From Corynebacterium faecale (GTDB lineage: Bacteria > Actinomycetota > Actinomycetes > Mycobacteriales > Mycobacteriaceae), in NCBI RefSeq assembly GCF_030408735.1, contig NZ_CP047204.1:1054001-1118000 (forward strand): a DNA stretch of 64,000 nt, written 5' to 3'. Under the pieces are notes generated by a model. That model saw nothing but the letters and a program-made list of their open reading frames with translations, was not told the DNA's origin and searched no databases. This document shows, piece after piece, positions 54,950 through 63,636 of this stretch. The position numbers and the translations under genes were made by a program. The number at the start of each line of letters is the position of its first letter. Position 1 is the first letter of the stretch.

Positions 54950-56140
54950 ATGGAAAAAATTAACTATTTCGGTCTGAATTCCGACAGTGCATCAGACGGT
55001 TTTTACAAGGCTCTATTCGGAGAATATTTTGGCAATCAGTCCCTGCGCGATGATGAAGCTCTAAATATAATAGTAAGTCCGTCTGACGATCTTGTGACAG
55101 TAGATGGGGATCACGGTGACGATACTAAAAGAAGGACAATTGTATTTGGATCGGGGTTCAAAGCACCACTTGATAGGATTCCTACCGATTCCGCCCTGGA
55201 CTTCTCAGCTGTCCGCGGATATCTAACCTTGAACCGCTTGCCCGCAGTAGTAGAAAGATCTGCGACTGTGGGGGATCCCGCGCTTTTAGCGGTTGATTTA
55301 CTTGGTGAGGTCGCTCGTGGTGGAAACGGACTTGGAATAATTCTGGATGTGGCCGACCGTAATTTTGAAACAAATTCAACCACAGAAAAGTCCTTAAATG
55401 CACTAGCAGCAACTGTAATTCCACTTTCGAGTTTTCAAGAAATTGGTTTAATAGAAACGATAGAGTATATCGCGAAGTTGGATTACATTATTAGCGACAA
55501 TGTGGTGGGGCTCGCCATCGCGGACTCTCTCCGTATTCCCAGTGCCTGGTTTGATCGTGGGGAAGTCGGTTCCACGAGGTTTGAAGTGATGGATTACTTT
55601 TCAAGTGTATCCAGGGCTATGGCAGCGGTTGTGAAAGAAATTCCCAGAACGGCAGACGCACTTGCGAAGAAAACGCGCTTAGCGGCTTTCTCCGCAGTTG
55701 ATGAGCGGATGTCAATGCTTCGTAATGAGGTTGATCGAGTGCGAGGGTTGCTAGATTCAAAGCCCGTAGAACTCCTTCGCGAACAGGTGCGTATCGCCGA
55801 CGAGCTTAGACTTGAGATTCCTGCAAAGTCAGGAAAGATGATTCTTGAGCTTGCCGTCGAAGACTGGACGCATTTCAGCGAAAAGCAGTATTTGATATCG
55901 TTTGACCTAGTTAGCACAGATAATAGAGCTGGAAAAGTTCGTGGCTCGGTTCCTGGATTTTTCCTCTCTCAAAATCCGAACGTCGGATATTACAAGTACT
56001 TAGTTTTAAGCCCTGATGATAAGCCAGTTACTATGGCTGTTGATTTCCCAGAAGCTATTGCGTGCGTCGGTTTAAGGATCCGCAAGTGGGCAAAGAACGC
56101 TCCAGATATGACGATTAAGCAGCTCCGCATTCTGAGATAA
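54950..56140 (+). CDS. ExoV-like polysaccharide pyruvyltransferase with accessory domain
   Basis: 396-aa cytoplasmic protein. Residues 1-230 follow the polysaccharide pyruvyl transferase pattern: IVFGSGFKAPL, AVRGYLTLNRLPAV, TVGDPALLAVDLLG, VIPLSSFQEIGLIETIEYIA, and LDYIISDNVVGLAIADSLRI then PSAWFD. It would add a pyruvate ketal from PEP to a sugar. Residues about 235-290 are helical with a coiled coil. The last ~100 residues are a beta-rich domain (YLISFDLVS ... FFLSQNPNVGYYKYL ... GLRIRKW) that also ends the hydrolase-GT fusion at 30999. It lies 41 bases ahead of the GT gene at 56182, so they are probably one operon. Confidence 0.75.
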   Translation: MEKINYFGLNSDSASDGFYKALFGEYFGNQSLRDDEALNIIVSPSDDLVTVDGDHGDDTKRRTIVFGSGFKAPLDRIPTDSALDFSAVRGYLTLNRLPAVVERSATVGDPALLAVDLLGEVARGGNGLGIILDVADRNFETNSTTEKSLNALAATVIPLSSFQEIGLIETIEYIAKLDYIISDNVVGLAIADSLRIPSAWFDRGEVGSTRFEVMDYFSSVSRAMAAVVKEIPRTADALAKKTRLAAFSAVDERMSMLRNEVDRVRGLLDSKPVELLREQVRIADELRLEIPAKSGKMILELAVEDWTHFSEKQYLISFDLVSTDNRAGKVRGSVPGFFLSQNPNVGYYKYLVLSPDDKPVTMAVDFPEAIACVGLRIRKWAKNAPDMTIKQLRILR

Positions 56141-56181
56141 TTCCGACTATTGCAATAAACCCCTATTGGCTGGAGAAACTA

Positions 56182-59100
56182 ATGACACAAAATGAAAAAG
56201 TCCAAGTAATAGCGGCGAATGCTGCCGAATTTAGTGCTGAAATGAAACGGCTTTGGGAGAAGGTAGGTTCGATAACCAAGTCTATTGACTTTGTGGAGCA
56301 GCATCCTGTTTTGGCCTCACGTGTTGGAAAGACAGGCCAGGCTCAAAGGCGGCGAGTTTACGGCGAACTAGAACTGCTCACAGGCGGAGTAACTATACCG
56401 GAGCGAGCCAGGGGAGTGGTTTACCCACCTATCAGCGGTAAGATTATGTATTGTGTTTATTCCACACCTGCTTTTAACTCAAACGGGTACTCTACCCGAA
56501 CTCGAGGAGTAGCCAATGGACTCAAGGCAGCGGGCGGTGACGTAGTTGTTGTCGCACGTGCAGGGTATCCATGGGACTGGAAAACTGATGTGCCTGTTCC
56601 GGAGGAAGTTCGTTCGGTTGTAGAAATAGATGGCATCGATTATGTCCACCTTCCCAATGGCAATATGTCCGCATTTGCTCCAAATGTGCATATCGAACAA
56701 GCTGCTGATGCCTTTGTTCAAGAAGCTCTCATACAAAGACCGAGTTCTATCCAAGCAGCATCGAGCTATCGTGCAGCCTTGCCTGCGCTGATAGCGGCTC
56801 GCCGATTGGGGGTGCCATTCGTCTATGAAGTTCGCGGTCTCTGGGAAGTCACAGGTGTTTCAAACGACCCCAAATTTGCACACACTGAACGTTATACGAT
56901 GATGAGAGACATCGAATCGCGATTAGTGCGCGAAGCCGATATGGTGCTTGCAATAACTAAACAAGTGGCAGAGGAACTTATTGCGCGGGGCGTGAAAGCA
57001 GATAGAATCCGACTTGCTCCTAACGCAGTTGATCCCACTCTATTCTCCCCCCGTCGTCCCGATCTAAAGCTAGCGCGTCAGTTAGATCTAACAGTTGGAG
57101 TGCCTACGATTGGCTTTGCTGGAAGTATGGTCAAGTACGAGGGGCTTGAATCGCTCCTAGAGGCATCGAAGATTCTGGTAGAGCGAGGTGTAGACCATCG
57201 AGTAGTCTTTGCTGGCTCAGGAAACACTGAAGAAAGGCTTCGTCAACTTGTAGTAGAAAGCGGCATGGACTGTGTAAAGTTCCTGGGCCGTCTTCCTCAA
57301 GACCAAATACCGAAGTTCCTAAATCTCTGTGACATCGTGGTAACGCCGCGAGCATCCACCGTAATTACTGAGTTGGTGTCAGCCTTAAAACCTTTGGAAG
57401 CCTTTGCTTCTGGCCGACCGACTGTTCTATCAGACGTTGCGCCTAACGTCGAGTTAGCAGGAGAAAGCGGACTGCGCGCTGCGTTATTTGAAGCTGATAA
57501 TCCAGAGCATTTCGCGGACATCTTACAGCAGCAGATTGAAAACCCACGTGAGAGTTCTCAAATGGCGAAGAGAGCCCGAGAGTGGATCGAAGCTGAGCGA
57601 ACTTGGGAAGCGATTGGTCACCACATGCTCGAAGCGCACGAAAACGCCGCCAAAGTTTTCGAGGACAACATTGTTCCTTTCCCGGGGCTTGCGGTTCTAC
57701 ATTGCGGGATTATTGCCTCAACGCCAACGGTTGATGCCATAGATTCCTTGATGGATGTTACGCCAATATCTAGATCGTGGTGGTCCTCACAATTGGATCA
57801 AAACGAATTTGATTTTATTTTTGTTGAGGCATCCCTAGAAGCAGGCGGGCTGAGCTGGCGTGACGGAATAGCTCATGTTGATAACCAAAATTCCCGAGAC
57901 CTACGTGAACTTCTGAATGCCGCAAAGACCCGGGGTATTAGAACGGTTATGTGGAACCCAGGCACTTCAGAATCATTTGAACAGTTTCGGCCTAATGTCA
58001 AATACTTTGAGACTCTGTTAACTGCTGATTATTCAGTGACTTCAAGTATTGTGAATTCACCGGAAACTGAACATCTCCATATCGGTGTTCTTCCTGCATT
58101 CCTCGATGTAAAGAATCAGAATCCATATCAGAACCAGACACGAAACGCGCCAACCAACGGCGTTGCTCTGCTCACAGGTCAATCAACTCATTCAAGGGTT
58201 CTTCAGAATGGGCCAATATCAGAATTAGTCCCTGTGCTTAAAGATCTTCCTGGGGCTGTGATCGCGACAGGAGATAACGGTCGACTCCATCGTTCCGCTG
58301 TTCGCGACGCCAACGGTGACGAGATCTTTGACGAGGAGTGGTTAAACCATCGAGACTTGCTCGGCAGTTACGATATGGCGATCGTTAACGCACCGAATGA
58401 AGAAATAATACCTACAGAAGCTTTGATTGCAGGCGCCCGTGGCATTCCAGTGATGTTGCCAGGCGGTAAGGCCGTGGATAATTGGTTTCCTGGACTCTTC
58501 CTGAATTCGCTAAGTTCGTTGGAATTACGCGCCCTGACAGAAGCTTGGAGGCTGAATCCTTCTGACCGACTTGATGTCGTATGGACCCAGCTGCGCAGGA
58601 TCAGCCGCTCTTACACAGCTCAAGTTAGATATGAAATCCTCGCACGCTCTCTTGGGTTTCCAGTTGAGGCTGGCGCTGGAAGGGTGTACGGGCTTGAGGT
58701 TGATTTCTTAACAGATTCAATAGTTAATTCTATTCTGGGTCAATCTATTCGTCCATCAGCTATTGCCGTGAAGAACCTAAAAAACGAGTTTGAAAAAGAT
58801 TTAACTCAGGGCTTGAGAGCGGCTGGGATTCGAATTCTCAATAACCCTAGCGAACAGAACATTCCCCTTTGGGGCCGTATAACTACTGAAGTTCCCAGCA
58901 CTTTTTATGAGGACTTGTTGCTTACCATGCAGATGGGGAATTGGAGCGCCGTAACCGCTGCCACTAAGGATTCAGGTCATCTGATCGCGAAGCCTGATGT
59001 ATTTACAGCAGTTAGCAGTTTGAGCAAATCTGATGTAGATGTCGATGAACAGATCCAGGTCTTGATTAAGTGGACATCGGACAATGAAAGCCTCACCGAG

Positions 59101-59211
59101 GAAAATTGGAATTCTTCGGTAGAAGCAGCGGTTAGGAATTACGTTTCCACTAATTTGACTGATTTTGTCCGAATCATCCGCCAGAATGGTCTGGTGGGAT
59201 TTGATGCCTAG
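56182..59211 (+). CDS. Two-module glycosyltransferase, paralogue of the giant GT
   Basis: 1,009 aa, start ATG at 56182 after CTGGAGAAACTA. Module 1 (about 85-490) closely follows module 1 of the protein at 46007: STPAFNSNGYSTRTRGVANG, PFVYEVRGLWEVTGV, TIGFAGSMVKYEGLESLLEA, LKPLEAFASGRPTVLSDVAP. Module 2 (about 500-840) is the CgeB-like part, more diverged (VALLTGQSTHSRVL, GARGIPVMLPGGKAVDNW). The remainder (YGLEVDFLTDSIVNSILGQS, TFYEDLLLTMQMGNW) matches the linker before module 3 of the giant, but the third GT is absent. The N-terminal coiled coil is also missing. The stop codon TAG lies within the CTAG duplicated by IS1182. Confidence 0.82.
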   Translation: MTQNEKVQVIAANAAEFSAEMKRLWEKVGSITKSIDFVEQHPVLASRVGKTGQAQRRRVYGELELLTGGVTIPERARGVVYPPISGKIMYCVYSTPAFNSNGYSTRTRGVANGLKAAGGDVVVVARAGYPWDWKTDVPVPEEVRSVVEIDGIDYVHLPNGNMSAFAPNVHIEQAADAFVQEALIQRPSSIQAASSYRAALPALIAARRLGVPFVYEVRGLWEVTGVSNDPKFAHTERYTMMRDIESRLVREADMVLAITKQVAEELIARGVKADRIRLAPNAVDPTLFSPRRPDLKLARQLDLTVGVPTIGFAGSMVKYEGLESLLEASKILVERGVDHRVVFAGSGNTEERLRQLVVESGMDCVKFLGRLPQDQIPKFLNLCDIVVTPRASTVITELVSALKPLEAFASGRPTVLSDVAPNVELAGESGLRAALFEADNPEHFADILQQQIENPRESSQMAKRAREWIEAERTWEAIGHHMLEAHENAAKVFEDNIVPFPGLAVLHCGIIASTPTVDAIDSLMDVTPISRSWWSSQLDQNEFDFIFVEASLEAGGLSWRDGIAHVDNQNSRDLRELLNAAKTRGIRTVMWNPGTSESFEQFRPNVKYFETLLTADYSVTSSIVNSPETEHLHIGVLPAFLDVKNQNPYQNQTRNAPTNGVALLTGQSTHSRVLQNGPISELVPVLKDLPGAVIATGDNGRLHRSAVRDANGDEIFDEEWLNHRDLLGSYDMAIVNAPNEEIIPTEALIAGARGIPVMLPGGKAVDNWFPGLFLNSLSSLELRALTEAWRLNPSDRLDVVWTQLRRISRSYTAQVRYEILARSLGFPVEAGAGRVYGLEVDFLTDSIVNSILGQSIRPSAIAVKNLKNEFEKDLTQGLRAAGIRILNNPSEQNIPLWGRITTEVPSTFYEDLLLTMQMGNWSAVTAATKDSGHLIAKPDVFTAVSSLSKSDVDVDEQIQVLIKWTSDNESLTEENWNSSVEAAVRNYVSTNLTDFVRIIRQNGLVGFDA

Positions 59212-61002
59212 GAGACTGCTGAATAAGTAGGATTCATTATCCCGGACCCCTACCGCAACACAGTAGGTATCCGGGATAATTATGTTCATGCACGGACACG
59301 AGTCCCACCAGGCCGACACCAGCTCCGCAACCATCGGCCACCTCCTACCCGAAGGCAGCATCTTCGGCTTTCTCCGAGACCACCGACGAGAAGTCTTCGC
59401 AGAAGATGACTTCGCCGACCTGTTTCCCTCCGGCCTGGGACGTGGTTCCCTCCCCGGCTCCCAGATGGCCGCGGTGATGTTACTCCAGGCCCTCTACGCC
59501 TACTCCGACCGTGACGCAGCCGACGCGGTGATCTTCGACCTGCGGTGGAAAACCGCCTGCGGCTTCCCCTTGGACTACGCAGGTTTCCACCCCTCAACCC
59601 TGACCTACTGGCGCCGCAGGATCGCCTCCTCAACCCGGCCCAACCGGATCTTCGACGCCGTGGCCGAGGTCATCACCGCCACCGGGATCCTGTCGAACAA
59701 ACGCCTGCGTGCGGTGGATTCCACCGTCTTCGATGATGCCGTGGCCCGCCAGGACACCATCACCCAGCTTATATCCCAGATCCGTAAGGTCGGCCGCACC
59801 GTCGATGGTGCCGCCATCCTCATCCCGACGGTGTGCCACCGATACCCGGCGGTGACCGGCCAGGACTACACCCCCACCGGGAAACCACCCATTGACTGGG
59901 ATGACGAGACTGCTCAACAAGAGCTGGTTTCAGCCCTGGTCGGTGATGCTCTGGTCCTGTTCGGGGCCCTCGATGTCGAGGCGATCACCACCACCGGTGG
60001 CCCCCAGGCCGATGCGGTGGCCCTACTCGGCCTGGTCGCCGGCCAGGACGTGGAACCCGCTGAAGGTTCCAACGGCACCGACGGACGCTGGCGCATTGCA
60101 CGGAAAGTAGCCCCGGACCGGGTAATTTCTACCGTGGACCCGGAGTCCCGCCATGCTCACAAAACCAGAGCACACCGACAAGATGGGTTCAAGGCCCATA
60201 TCGTTGTGGAACCGGATACCGGCCTGGCTACGGCAGTGGACATGACTACGGCTGCCGGTATCGACGGAGCCGATCACAGTGTCGGGGCCCGGCTGGTCAC
60301 AGGGGATCAGACCCTGGAGGTATCCCGGCAGGCAGGACCGGTCGCGATCCTGGGCGATACCGCCTATGGGGCCGGGGTGATGCTGCGTGTCCTACAGGAT
60401 CACCAGCTGATGCCGGTGATCAAGCCGTGGCCGCTGCCATCGGCGGTCCCTGGTGGGTTTACTGTTGATGATTTCCGTCATGATGATAACGCGGGCACGG
60501 TGACGTGTCCGGTCGGGCATACCCGGGTGATCACCCCGTCCGGGAAAGTGAACTTCAAGGCGGTATGCCGGGACTGTGAGCTGCGGGCGCGGTGTACGAC
60601 TGCGGTCAAGGGGAAGGTCTTGGTGGTGAGTGCCCATGATCTGCTGTTGCGTCGGCAGCGGTGGTTTGCCACCCTGGACTGGTTTCAGCAGACCTATCGT
60701 CGGTACCGGCCGATGGTGGAGCGTTCCCTGGCGTGGATTACCCGAGGGGCTCGCCGGCTGCGGTACCGGGGTGTGACCAAGAATAACGCGTGGTTGCATA
60801 CCCGGGTCGCGGGTGTGAATCTACGTCGGTTGATTACCTTGGGGCTGACCCGCACAGACGGGGCGTGGGCAATCACCGCTTGACCAAGCCGGAGGGCTGT
60901 CAACAACCCCGACCCGCGGGGGCTGAGTCACGACCGAGATATCACTGAGGACCCGCCGGAACCCGGCGGGTCATCAGTGACCACACATTATTCAGCAGTC
61001 TC
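59212..61002 (+). mobile_element. IS1182-family element, complete, with CTAG duplication
   Basis: Perfect ends GAGACTGCTGAATAA (59212) and TTATTCAGCAGTCTC (to 61002), flanked by CTAG at 59208-59211 and 61003-61006. The target is the palindrome CCTAGG. Length 1,791 bp. A stem of GC pairs (GACCCGCCGG-type) near 60950-60970 may end its transcript. Confidence 0.93.
59282..60883 (+). CDS. IS1182-family transposase
   Basis: 533 aa, intact. It shows the IS1182 N-terminal pattern LPEGSIFGFLRDHRREVF, MAAVMLLQALYAYSDRDAAD, and LRAVDSTVFDDAVARQDTIT (catalytic Asp). RQDGFKAHIVVEPDTGLATA and GPVAILGDTAYGAGVM give the second Asp. A zinc-like CRDCELRARCTTAVKGKVL and RYRPMVERSLAWITR (Glu) follow. G+C-rich compared with the neighbouring sugar genes. 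Probably functional. Confidence 0.92.
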   Translation: MFMHGHESHQADTSSATIGHLLPEGSIFGFLRDHRREVFAEDDFADLFPSGLGRGSLPGSQMAAVMLLQALYAYSDRDAADAVIFDLRWKTACGFPLDYAGFHPSTLTYWRRRIASSTRPNRIFDAVAEVITATGILSNKRLRAVDSTVFDDAVARQDTITQLISQIRKVGRTVDGAAILIPTVCHRYPAVTGQDYTPTGKPPIDWDDETAQQELVSALVGDALVLFGALDVEAITTTGGPQADAVALLGLVAGQDVEPAEGSNGTDGRWRIARKVAPDRVISTVDPESRHAHKTRAHRQDGFKAHIVVEPDTGLATAVDMTTAAGIDGADHSVGARLVTGDQTLEVSRQAGPVAILGDTAYGAGVMLRVLQDHQLMPVIKPWPLPSAVPGGFTVDDFRHDDNAGTVTCPVGHTRVITPSGKVNFKAVCRDCELRARCTTAVKGKVLVVSAHDLLLRRQRWFATLDWFQQTYRRYRPMVERSLAWITRGARRLRYRGVTKNNAWLHTRVAGVNLRRLITLGLTRTDGAWAITA

Positions 61003-61066
61003 CTAGGCCTCTCTTCATGCGCGATTGAAAGCAATGTAGTGTCAGAGAAGATCCCCCGTATCCAGG

Positions 61067-61444
61067 CTAGATGATTGAGTCCAAGGGTGTGCTGGGGTAG
61101 GTATGGCAAAACGACCTGCCCGGGCTTGTGGCCGCATCGGGGCGCAGCCAGTTCGACAGGTATAGAGCCATGACCATGCGGTCCCGCCCGTCCGGGCCTG
61201 TGATGGTGGGGACCGAGTCGTGGGCCAGTAGGTGCCGCAGCCGGGTGGTGTCGAGGTGTCCGCAATTGATCGCGTCGTATAGGGCTCCGTGTCCGCGGTG
61301 GTGCTTAGCTTCCAGTGACAGGTGCGCAAGATCAGTCACCGGTGTAGTTGAGCACGCGACGGTGTCGGTGAGTTCGAATAAGGTATCTCCCCGGCAGGTG
61401 AGGCACATGTAGTACCCGGTCCGAAACCGGTCGAGGCGTGCCAC
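61067..61444 (-). pseudogene. IS701-type transposase N-terminal remnant
   Basis: The minus strand encodes FRTGYYMCLTCRGDTLFELT, LAHLSLEAKHHRGHGALYDA and ALYLSNWLRPDAATSPGRSF, the N-terminal third of actinobacterial IS701-like transposases including the first catalytic Asp region. It breaks off at about 61067. Confidence 0.75.
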
Positions 61445-61936
61445 TTAGCGTCGGGGTGGCACTGAGGGTGCTGGACGGTTGATAATCATGAGGCGGCCGC
61501 CGTTTCTTTCTTCTTGTGAGGTAATAAGAAGCATCAGCAACGACGGCCGCTTTTCCTTTTCTGACACGCCGCGCCAGCACAAACCGAGCATAAACCGTAA
61601 CCCCAAAGGTTAAACGACAAGCTGAGAATAGACAGAAAAATACTGCCTAAACCCGTGCCATAATTTAGCTAATGTTAGTTCATGAGATTTTCATATTGAT
61701 TGTTTTTGAAGACACAAACATCCCTGGCATCTTGACATTGTATGCTCAGAACAGAGAATCTGATGCCAGATATTCCGAAACACAAAAGTTAGTAACCGAC
61801 ACCTAATGGACATGAGATCTGGGTTGGTCCGATTTTCTAAACGGATTGCCGAAGCTGTTTTCCGATCGAGATAGGATAGACTTATGTATATCTATCTATT
61901 TTAAGAGATTATCCTAAACATGAAAAGAGTTGTCAC
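61445..61936. other. Gap with IS701 end, hairpin and AT-rich promoter region
   Basis: 492 bases without a gene. The left part is IS701 debris with a large hairpin (GCGGCCGCCGT at 61493-61503 and ACGACGGCCGC at 61540-61550, followed by TTTTCCTTTT), which could act as a terminator. From about 61620 the sequence becomes very AT-rich and is the likely promoter region of the heparinase-like gene. Confidence 0.5.
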
Positions 61937-63601
61937 ATGAATTATTCAGCTCAACAGAAGTTAGCGCAGAATTTTCTGCCGACCATGCCGTCGCCGTATG
62001 GGGCCAAAAATCTGTTTAAAGACTTCTTGAAAAGCGATAATCTCTATTTCTCATCGAAAGAACACGTTCCCTATGCAGATGGAGCCCTGTGGGAAAGTTC
62101 GCAGTCGAGAAGTGCAGGGAGGAAAACTCATGGCTGGTTCTTTCTTCCAATATGGGCCTCCGCATTCTCTGAGCTTAATGAAGCCGACCGATTGATCTTG
62201 TCCTCAAGCTTTGACAGGTTATTCAATCGATGGCTGGAAAAATCCAAAGATCCCAAGACTATGGTTTTTCACGATGAAACCACAGCTCAGCGTGTGATGA
62301 ACCTAAGTTTCGCATTGCATACCCTTCAACCTGTTTTGAGCAAAGAGACGAGGAAAGCCGTCGATGCGATTATTAAAAGAGACCTCGTGCTGCTTTCCAC
62401 TCCTGAATTCTACGCAGGGGTCAATAATCACGGCATGTTTCAGAATATGGCGATTCTATTCGCCCTTTCTTATGGTCATTGTGAAACTCAATCGCGAGCG
62501 CTTGAGGATTTCGCTTTAGCTCGGTTGGCCGCCTATTTTGTCTCTTGTTATACCGCAGACGGCATTCACAATGAGAATAATCCCTACTACCATATGGCGA
62601 TTTCCAGGCATGTGAGGTCAGTATTGGATTATGCGGAATCTTTAGGGAAGGGCAATTTTTTTGGTTCCCTGCGGTCAGTCTTCGACCACGCGGATGAGTA
62701 TGCGGCATTTTCGTTGACCCCTGGTGGTCATTTCCCTCCTATCAGTGACACTCTAGTCAGACCTATTTCTAAACGAGATGCCATTAGAACTTTTGGTAAC
62801 GGCTGGCTACTGGGCGCAGTTACCGGCGGGGATGAAGGTCGCTTGCCTACAAAGAAAGTGTTCGTTGCTGAAAGCAGTGGTTATGGAATTTGTCGCACGG
62901 GTTGGACTGGTGAGTTAGACACCTATGTATTTTTTCACGCTGCATATAATTCGGACTACCATAAGCACTCTGATGAGCTAAGTTTGTATATCTACGCTAA
63001 TGGGCACGAGTTAATTACCGAATCTGGGACTCATGGATACGAACGAGACCACCCCTTCACCAAATACGCTCATTCCAGTTTTTCGCACAATACGCTCCTA
63101 GTTGATGGAGCTGGTCTGCCCCGAACTGACAGGCAGAAGGCTCACTTGACATCTCTTAGTGATACTGGAAGCAGCGAAGACTGTCTTGATGTCACAGGTC
63201 GCACACTAAGGTTCGAAGGAGTCGACTGGACTCGGCGGGTGCAAGCATCTTCGGATTCGAAGCTGGGGCGTCCGATAATAGTGCAAGACCGGATTTTGTC
63301 CGAAAAAGAGCATAGTTATACGATTCTTTGGCACTTTGGCTCTGAACTGGTAAGTCAAGTGGTTGGATCGACTGTAGAGCTGCGTCTGAGGGACTCAGGG
63401 GTGAAAGTTTGTGAGATGGGATTGTCGGGAGCTGAAGTTCTCTCGATAGAAAAGTATCGCGGAGAAACTCAACCTAGTGTCCAAGGTTGGAAGTTTCCGA
63501 AGCCGGGAGAGGCAGTAGAGGCTGATTGCTTGCAATTTGAATTCTCCGGAGTATCAGTAGAAATTGATTGGACCATATCTCTAACAGGCTTCTCTGAATA
63601 G
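61937..63601 (+). CDS. Heparinase II/III-like protein, stand-alone form
   Basis: 554 aa, no signal peptide, start ATG at 61937. It corresponds to residues 1-555 of the fusion at 33384 and stops exactly where the hydrolase module begins there. Shared blocks are GRKTHGWFFLPIW, VFHDETTAQRVMNLSFALHT, GVNNHGMFQNMAILFA (Asn-His of the active site), NNPYYHMAISRH, DYHKHSDELSLYIYANGHEL, SFSHNTLLVDGAGLPRTDRQ. It probably cleaves a uronic-acid polysaccharide by beta-elimination, or has been recruited to polymer processing inside the cell. AT-rich, like the other sugar genes. Confidence 0.82.
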   Translation: MNYSAQQKLAQNFLPTMPSPYGAKNLFKDFLKSDNLYFSSKEHVPYADGALWESSQSRSAGRKTHGWFFLPIWASAFSELNEADRLILSSSFDRLFNRWLEKSKDPKTMVFHDETTAQRVMNLSFALHTLQPVLSKETRKAVDAIIKRDLVLLSTPEFYAGVNNHGMFQNMAILFALSYGHCETQSRALEDFALARLAAYFVSCYTADGIHNENNPYYHMAISRHVRSVLDYAESLGKGNFFGSLRSVFDHADEYAAFSLTPGGHFPPISDTLVRPISKRDAIRTFGNGWLLGAVTGGDEGRLPTKKVFVAESSGYGICRTGWTGELDTYVFFHAAYNSDYHKHSDELSLYIYANGHELITESGTHGYERDHPFTKYAHSSFSHNTLLVDGAGLPRTDRQKAHLTSLSDTGSSEDCLDVTGRTLRFEGVDWTRRVQASSDSKLGRPIIVQDRILSEKEHSYTILWHFGSELVSQVVGSTVELRLRDSGVKVCEMGLSGAEVLSIEKYRGETQPSVQGWKFPKPGEAVEADCLQFEFSGVSVEIDWTISLTGFSE

Positions 63602-63636
63602 CGCTACAGCATATTGTTGATGAAAAATGAGAGTGC

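Noticed and set aside
61493..61550. Riboswitch upstream of the heparinase-like gene
   Set aside because: The hairpin belongs to G+C-rich IS701 debris about 390 bases away from the gene; it fits a terminator-like IS end better.
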